Shown piece after piece: positions 60,122 through 64,000 of a DNA stretch of 64,000 bases. Location of the stretch: assembly GCF_001665625.1 (NCBI RefSeq), contig NZ_LZSY01000190.1, positions 1-64,000 on the forward strand, written 5' to 3'. The notes below the pieces were generated by a model, which saw only the letters and a list, made by a program, of their open reading frames with translations, had not been told where the DNA came from and did not search any database. The DNA comes from Mycolicibacterium peregrinum. Lineage in GTDB: Bacteria > Actinomycetota > Actinomycetes > Mycobacteriales > Mycobacteriaceae. The number at the start of each line of letters is the position of its first letter. The stretch's first letter is position 1. Both the position numbers and the translations under genes were made by a program.

Positions 60122-60832
60122 ATGGCCGACTTCGTGATCCCACCTCCACCGCAGGCGTCGCTCCCGGTCAGTACCGGGGATGGCCGCTTTCCGGTGCGAC
60201 GGGTGTTCTGCGTCGGACGTAACTACGCCGCGCACGCGCGTGAGATGGGCAAGGATCCCGACCGGGAACCACCATTCTTCTTCATGAAGCCGGCCGACGC
60301 CGTGATCGACGCGGCGGGCACCGTCCCGTATCCGTCGCTGACGTCGTCGTTTCACCACGAGATCGAGCTGGTGGTGGCGCTGGGCTCCGGTGGCCGCGAG
60401 GTGGCACCGGACGACGCGCTGGAGCTGGTCTGGGGCTACGGCGTCGGTGTCGATCTGACCCGGCGCGATCTGCAGGACGAGGCCAAGAAACTGAGCCGGC
60501 CCTGGGATTGGGCCAAGGGTTTCGACGCGTCCGCCCCCTGCACCCCGATCCATCCGGTCTCAGACGTCGGTCACCCGGACGGCGGCGAGATCTGGCTGCG
60601 GGTCAACGGTGAGCTGAAGCAGCACGGCGACCTCAGGGACCTGATCTGGTCGGTCCCCGAGGTCATCAGTGCGATCTCGGCGGCCGTGGACCTGGCCCCC
60701 GGCGACCTGATCTACAGCGGAACCCCCGCCGGGGTCGGGCCGATGCAGCCCGGTGACGTCATCTCCGGTGGCGTCGGAGGAGTCTCGGAGTTCAGCTTCA
60801 CGATCGGCCCAGCCGACCGGCGGCCCGCCTGA
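60122..60832 (+). CDS. fumarylpyruvate/acylpyruvate hydrolase (FAH family)
   Basis: A 236-residue FAH-fold enzyme. RVFCVGRNYAAHAREMG and PPFFFMKPADAVI are typical of the short acylpyruvase/fumarylpyruvate hydrolase group (FAHD1, NagK), as are HHEIELVVAL with the metal Glu pair and DLIYSGTPAGVGPM at the end. ATG 60122 is chosen because GGGGAAG lies at a proper distance; ATG 60113 is too close to it. It follows the FadE5-type gene by 25 nt and may be co-transcribed. The 3' end overlaps the convergent IclR gene by 35 nt. Confidence 0.88.
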   Translation: MADFVIPPPPQASLPVSTGDGRFPVRRVFCVGRNYAAHAREMGKDPDREPPFFFMKPADAVIDAAGTVPYPSLTSSFHHEIELVVALGSGGREVAPDDALELVWGYGVGVDLTRRDLQDEAKKLSRPWDWAKGFDASAPCTPIHPVSDVGHPDGGEIWLRVNGELKQHGDLRDLIWSVPEVISAISAAVDLAPGDLIYSGTPAGVGPMQPGDVISGGVGGVSEFSFTIGPADRRPA

Positions 60833-61661
60833 CCCGCTGGCCGGCGGTGTCCACCTGGCGGGCGGTCATGGATCGCAGCGGGTGTACCGACAGGATCAGC
60901 GCGACCCGACCGTCGGCATCGAAGACGGGTGCGGCAATGGTGGCCACCGGCTGCGCCTTGCCTGCCATCCCGCCGGACGGCACCAGACCGATCGTGGCGA
61001 ATTCGGCGAGCAGTTGATCGGTGATGTCGCGAACATGGTCGGGCAGTCCGTCACTCGACAACGTGCCGACCAGTTGTGCCGCCCGGGTCAGATCCGGTGT
61101 CGTCCAGTCGATGTCGTAACCACGTTCCCGGGTCCGGGCGAGCACCTCCTCAAGGCGGCCGGCCAACTCCTCGCTGAGGCCGGGTGCCCGTCCGATCCAG
61201 CTGCGTTGCTCGTCTGAGCCGCCCCAGGCCGCAAACGCGACGCCGAACGGCGGTGCGTATCGGATCCGGTCGCCCGGCGCCGAGGCCGGCTGCCGGCCGG
61301 CCCCCTCGAACGCGGTGATCACCAGCTCGTCATCGAGCCGTTCGACGACCGAGGCCGCACAGTCGAGTTCTTGCGAAAGTTCTTGGGCAGCAATGCGAGC
61401 CGCATGCGCCAGGGGTCGCGCCGCCTCCGTCCGGGCCGCCACCACGGCCAGGCCCGGTCCGAGAGCGAACGTCTTGTCAGCGGGATCGCGGATCAGCCAG
61501 CCGCGGTCGCACAAAGTCTTGAGGATGGCGTGCGCGGTGGCCTGAGTCAGGTCCAGCGCGCTGACCACATCGGAGAACCGCAACCGGGTATCGCCGGCAC
61601 CCGCCAGCAACTCGATCACATCGAGCACCCGATTGGTCGGCGCCGAGCCCGCACCACGCAC
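60798..61661 (-). CDS. IclR family transcriptional regulator
   Basis: A 287-residue regulator starting GTG 61661. The winged-helix region is RVLDVIELLAGAGDTRLRFSDVVSALDLTQATAHAILKTLCDRGWLIRD and the effector domain ends with VATIAAPVFDADGRVALILSVHPL, the standard IclR C-terminal pocket. It faces the zinc-type dehydrogenase operon at 61744, and a symmetric ATTCGAGA dyad lies between, so it most likely controls that operon, induced by an aromatic or related acid (inference). Confidence 0.9.
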   Translation of the reverse strand: MRGAGSAPTNRVLDVIELLAGAGDTRLRFSDVVSALDLTQATAHAILKTLCDRGWLIRDPADKTFALGPGLAVVAARTEAARPLAHAARIAAQELSQELDCAASVVERLDDELVITAFEGAGRQPASAPGDRIRYAPPFGVAFAAWGGSDEQRSWIGRAPGLSEELAGRLEEVLARTRERGYDIDWTTPDLTRAAQLVGTLSSDGLPDHVRDITDQLLAEFATIGLVPSGGMAGKAQPVATIAAPVFDADGRVALILSVHPLRSMTARQVDTAGQRVRRAAGRLGRS

Positions 61662-61703
61662 CCTTGACTCCGTTCTGGACGGTTCCTACAGTCGACCTTG
61701 TCA

Positions 61704-61724
61704 ATTCGAGAGACTATCTCGAAT
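61704..61724. promoter_or_regulatory. IclR operator-like dyad
   Basis: Arms ATTCGAGA and TCTCGAAT with a 5-bp centre, followed by a further AGAGAATT half. It sits between the IclR gene and the divergent dehydrogenase operon, 20 nt before the latter's start codon. Confidence 0.65.
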
Positions 61725-61743
61725 ATTAGAGAATTGGTATGCG

Positions 61744-62796
61744 ATGCGCGCAGTGGTCCTCCGGGCCGGTCAACTCCAGGTCCGCGAGATCCCTGATCCC
61801 GTACCGGGTCCCGGCGAGCTTCTTCTGCGGGTGCTCAGTACCGCGATCTGCGCGTCCGACGTCCACTTCATGGACCACCCCGAACTCGGTCTCAACGATC
61901 CGACCGGCCGATCGCTCTATGACGCGGACCGTGACGTCGTGCTGGGCCACGAGTTCATCGGCGAGGTCATCGGTCACGGGCCCGGCTGCAGCGATCAGTT
62001 CCCCGTGGGTAGCCGAGCCACGTCGATCCCCATCAGGCTGGTCAACGGTGGCGCCGACGGCGCCCACATCATCGGCCAGCACCCGGACACCCCAGGGAGT
62101 TTCGCCGAACTGCTGGTAGTGGCTGAATCGATCGCCCGCCCCGTCAGCGGCGGCGCCTCGGATGACGCCGTCGCGCTGACGGACGCTTTCGCAGTCGGCG
62201 AGTTCTATGTCCGATCCGCCCGGCTCGAGCCCGGCGAGATCCCCATCGTGATCGGCGCCGGGGCGATCGGGCTGTCCGCGGTCGCGGCATTGGCCCGCCG
62301 TGGCGTCGAACCGATCATCGTCTCGGACTTCCAGGCTGACCGATGTGCCCTGGCGTGCAAGGAGTTCGGCGCCCACATCGCCGTCGACCCGGCCGAACGC
62401 TCACCGATGGACGTCTGGCGCGAGGTACGCGCCGAACGCAACCTGTGGGGCCCGGCGGTGGTGTTCGAATGTGTCGGCGCATCGGGTCTGATCCAGAAGA
62501 TCGTCGAGGAATCCGAGATGGGTACCAGGATCTACTGTGCGGGCGGTTGGTACACCGGCGACACCCTCGACATCACCACCGCCACCCGCCAGGGCGTGAC
62601 CTTGCAGTTCGGCGGCGGGCCGTGGCCGCAGGACTGGTACGGGACGCTGGACGCCATCGTCTCCGGAGACCTGGACCCGACACCCAGCATCGGCATGGTG
62701 GTGCCACTCGACGAAGTTCCCGACGCGCTCGACCTGGCCCGCCGCTCGGCAGGACCCGCGCGAATCATTGTGCATCCGAACGGAGACCACGCATGA
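61744..62796 (+). CDS. zinc-type alcohol dehydrogenase family protein (MDR)
   Basis: A 350-residue medium-chain dehydrogenase. CASDVHFMDH and VLGHEFIGEV supply the catalytic zinc ligands; the four-Cys loop for the structural zinc is missing (this region reads SIPIRLVNGGADG). The cofactor loop is VIGAGAIGLSAVAALARRGV with SDFQADR after it, suggesting NAD(H). No ribosome site is seen at ATG 61744. It overlaps the NTF2 gene by ATGA, forming a three-gene operon under the IclR regulator. Confidence 0.88.
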   Translation: MRAVVLRAGQLQVREIPDPVPGPGELLLRVLSTAICASDVHFMDHPELGLNDPTGRSLYDADRDVVLGHEFIGEVIGHGPGCSDQFPVGSRATSIPIRLVNGGADGAHIIGQHPDTPGSFAELLVVAESIARPVSGGASDDAVALTDAFAVGEFYVRSARLEPGEIPIVIGAGAIGLSAVAALARRGVEPIIVSDFQADRCALACKEFGAHIAVDPAERSPMDVWREVRAERNLWGPAVVFECVGASGLIQKIVEESEMGTRIYCAGGWYTGDTLDITTATRQGVTLQFGGGPWPQDWYGTLDAIVSGDLDPTPSIGMVVPLDEVPDALDLARRSAGPARIIVHPNGDHA

Positions 62797-63197
62797 CCAC
62801 CCACGAAGACCACCTGGACATCATCGACGTACTGATCCGCTACGCCACCGGGATCGACCGGCGGGACTGGCCGCTGTTCCGCACCGTCTTCACCGATGAC
62901 TGCGTGCTGGACTATGGCGAGATCGGCAAGTGGAACGGGGTGGACGCCGTCACCGAGTTCATGGACCAGTCCCACGCCATGGCCGGGCACACCATGCACC
63001 GGCTGAGCAACCACGCGATCACGGTTGACGGGGATACCGCCACCGCGCGCACCTACATCGACGGACTGATCCTGGCACAGGACAACAACTCCGGCGTCAA
63101 CGCCGTCGGCTTCTACGACGACGAGTTGGTCCGAACCTCAGCGGGCTGGAAGATCGCGCGACGACAGTTCACCGCGGTACGGATAGCCAATGTCTGA
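62793..63197 (+). CDS. nuclear transport factor 2 (NTF2/SnoaL-like) family protein
   Basis: A 134-residue single-domain protein: IIDVLIRYATGIDRRDWPLFRTVFTDDCVLDYGEIGKWNGVDAV then AGHTMHRLSNHAITVDGDTATARTY, the SnoaL-4 pattern with an Asp and His suited to acid-base chemistry. Such proteins act as small isomerases, dehydratases or hydrolases in steroid and aromatic pathways. It starts in the dehydrogenase stop (ATGA) and overlaps the SDR by 8 nt. Confidence 0.85.
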   Translation: MTTHEDHLDIIDVLIRYATGIDRRDWPLFRTVFTDDCVLDYGEIGKWNGVDAVTEFMDQSHAMAGHTMHRLSNHAITVDGDTATARTYIDGLILAQDNNSGVNAVGFYDDELVRTSAGWKIARRQFTAVRIANV

Positions 63198-63963
63198 CTT
63201 CGCAGATCGGTACGGTCCGTGGGCGCTGGTGGCGGGCGCCTCCGACGGGGTCGGCTCGGCAATGGCCGAGGAGTTGGCGCGGCGTGGCCTCAACGTGGTG
63301 CTGCTGGCCCGGCGACAAGGCGTTCTCGACGACGTGGCAGCGGCCATCACGGCACGTACCGGCGCGCAAACGCGAACGCTGGCAATAGATCTGGCTACGC
63401 CAGAGGCTGCAGGCGAAGTGATCGCTGCGACCGAGGATCTCGATATCGGTTTCCTGGTCTACTGCGCGGGCGCCGAATCGCTGGTGCAACGCAACTGCCT
63501 GGTGCCGATGCAACTGTGCCATCACTACGCCCAGCCCATGGTGGAGCGAGGCCGTGGCGGCATCGTCATCTTCGGGTCCGGGGCCGGATTCGCCGGCGGG
63601 CCGAACATGGTGGCCTACGGCGCGAGCAAGGCCTTCGACATGGTGTTCGCCGAGGCACTCTGGACCGAGCTGCAGCCCTCGGGTGTCGACGTACTCGGAC
63701 TGATTCTCGGTAAGACCGACACTCCTGCCCTGCGCAAGCTGGAACACGAGCGAGGCCAGATCTCCTCACCCGAGCACACTCCGCCGGGTGCGGCGGCCGT
63801 CGATGATGTGGTGGCGGCGGCATTCGCCAACCTCAGCGAGGGACCGACGTGCCTGGTGGGTCCCGAGATTCAGGCGGCGGCCCAGTTGATGGCCTCCGTC
63901 AGCCGCAACGATGCGGTGCGGTTCATCGCGCAGGCGGTCACCGCCGCGATGGGTGCGAACTAG
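63190..63963 (+). CDS. SDR family NAD(P)-dependent oxidoreductase
   Basis: A 257-residue SDR. The cofactor loop is ALVAGASDGVGSAMAEEL, with LLARR after strand 2 indicating NADP(H); the expected NNAG is YCAGAESL, and the active site Tyr-Gly-Ala-Ser-Lys is in MVAYGASKAFDMVFAEAL. The catalytic Ser aligns with FGSGAG. It is the last gene of the IclR-controlled operon seen in the window and probably oxidises or reduces the same compound class as the zinc-type dehydrogenase. Confidence 0.88.
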   Translation: MSDFADRYGPWALVAGASDGVGSAMAEELARRGLNVVLLARRQGVLDDVAAAITARTGAQTRTLAIDLATPEAAGEVIAATEDLDIGFLVYCAGAESLVQRNCLVPMQLCHHYAQPMVERGRGGIVIFGSGAGFAGGPNMVAYGASKAFDMVFAEALWTELQPSGVDVLGLILGKTDTPALRKLEHERGQISSPEHTPPGAAAVDDVVAAAFANLSEGPTCLVGPEIQAAAQLMASVSRNDAVRFIAQAVTAAMGAN

Positions 63964-64000
63964 GGTCCTCGTACTGCCTTGCCTCCGGCGGTGCGGTCGT

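Noticed and set aside
1..64000. Insertion sequence, prophage, CRISPR array or integrative element
   Set aside because: No transposase, integrase or phage gene, no regularly spaced repeats and no tRNA attachment site were found.

Overview
The window is high-GC DNA with dense, short-spaced genes, many GTG starts and many TetR-type regulators. It carries hallmark mycobacterial genes: an F420-type PPOX enzyme, ESX/type VII accessory proteins, an MCE protein, the IrtAB mycobactin importer, an antigen-85-type mycolyltransferase, an MHB-type haem-binding protein and many acyl-CoA dehydrogenases. I read it as a chromosomal segment of a fast-growing mycobacterium (Mycolicibacterium-like). I see no tRNA, rRNA, insertion sequence, CRISPR array or prophage.

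Left part (1-15.6 kb). The end of a PPOX/F420 oxidoreductase is followed by a small type VII secretion-associated island: an EspC-like protein, a WXG-type protein with a glycine-rich hydrophobic C-terminus, a membrane protein overlapping it by ATGA, and a convergent EspG-like chaperone. Next come the EF-G paralogue FusA2, a carboxymuconolactone decarboxylase-like gene divergent from a TetR-SDR pair with two operator dyads, an orphan MceA-type protein, a lipoprotein, a DMT transporter, a secreted histidine phosphatase, an O-methyltransferase, a DUF2127 protein and an AraC/amidohydrolase pair.

Middle part (15.6-37 kb). This holds a P450 with a translationally coupled unknown gene and an upstream dyad, a lipoprotein with propeller-like repeats, and a TetR-irtA-irtB operon. 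After a TetR plus enoyl-CoA hydratase pair comes a four-gene lipid operon: an epimerase-like SDR, a fused double acyl-CoA dehydrogenase, a thiolase-fold protein lacking thiolase catalytic residues, and an OB-fold protein lacking its zinc cysteines. A metal/haem-linked operon follows (membrane protein, PepSY, PCuAC copper chaperone, Tat-exported DyP peroxidase).

Right part (37-64 kb). This contains an ArsR-SRPBCC pair, a nitrobindin-like protein with a serine hydrolase, an acyl-CoA carboxylase beta subunit, a haem-binding secreted protein, a CocE hydrolase, an AraC/methyltransferase pair and the mycolyltransferase with a Pro-Gly-Gln-Val repeat tail. Then come a flavin oxidoreductase, a paired acyl-CoA dehydrogenase operon with a hydrolase and an FAH-family enzyme, the HrpA helicase, a FadE5-type dehydrogenase behind a perfect CRP-type site, and an IclR-controlled dehydrogenase/NTF2/SDR operon.

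Two patterns run across the window. First, at least 14 genes have a TAnnnT -10 hexamer ending 6-7 nt before an ATG or GTG with no Shine-Dalgarno, which is the signature of leaderless transcripts. Second, three convergent gene junctions carry long imperfect hairpins that probably act as bidirectional terminators. All functions are inferred from sequence motifs and memory of the families; no database search was run.
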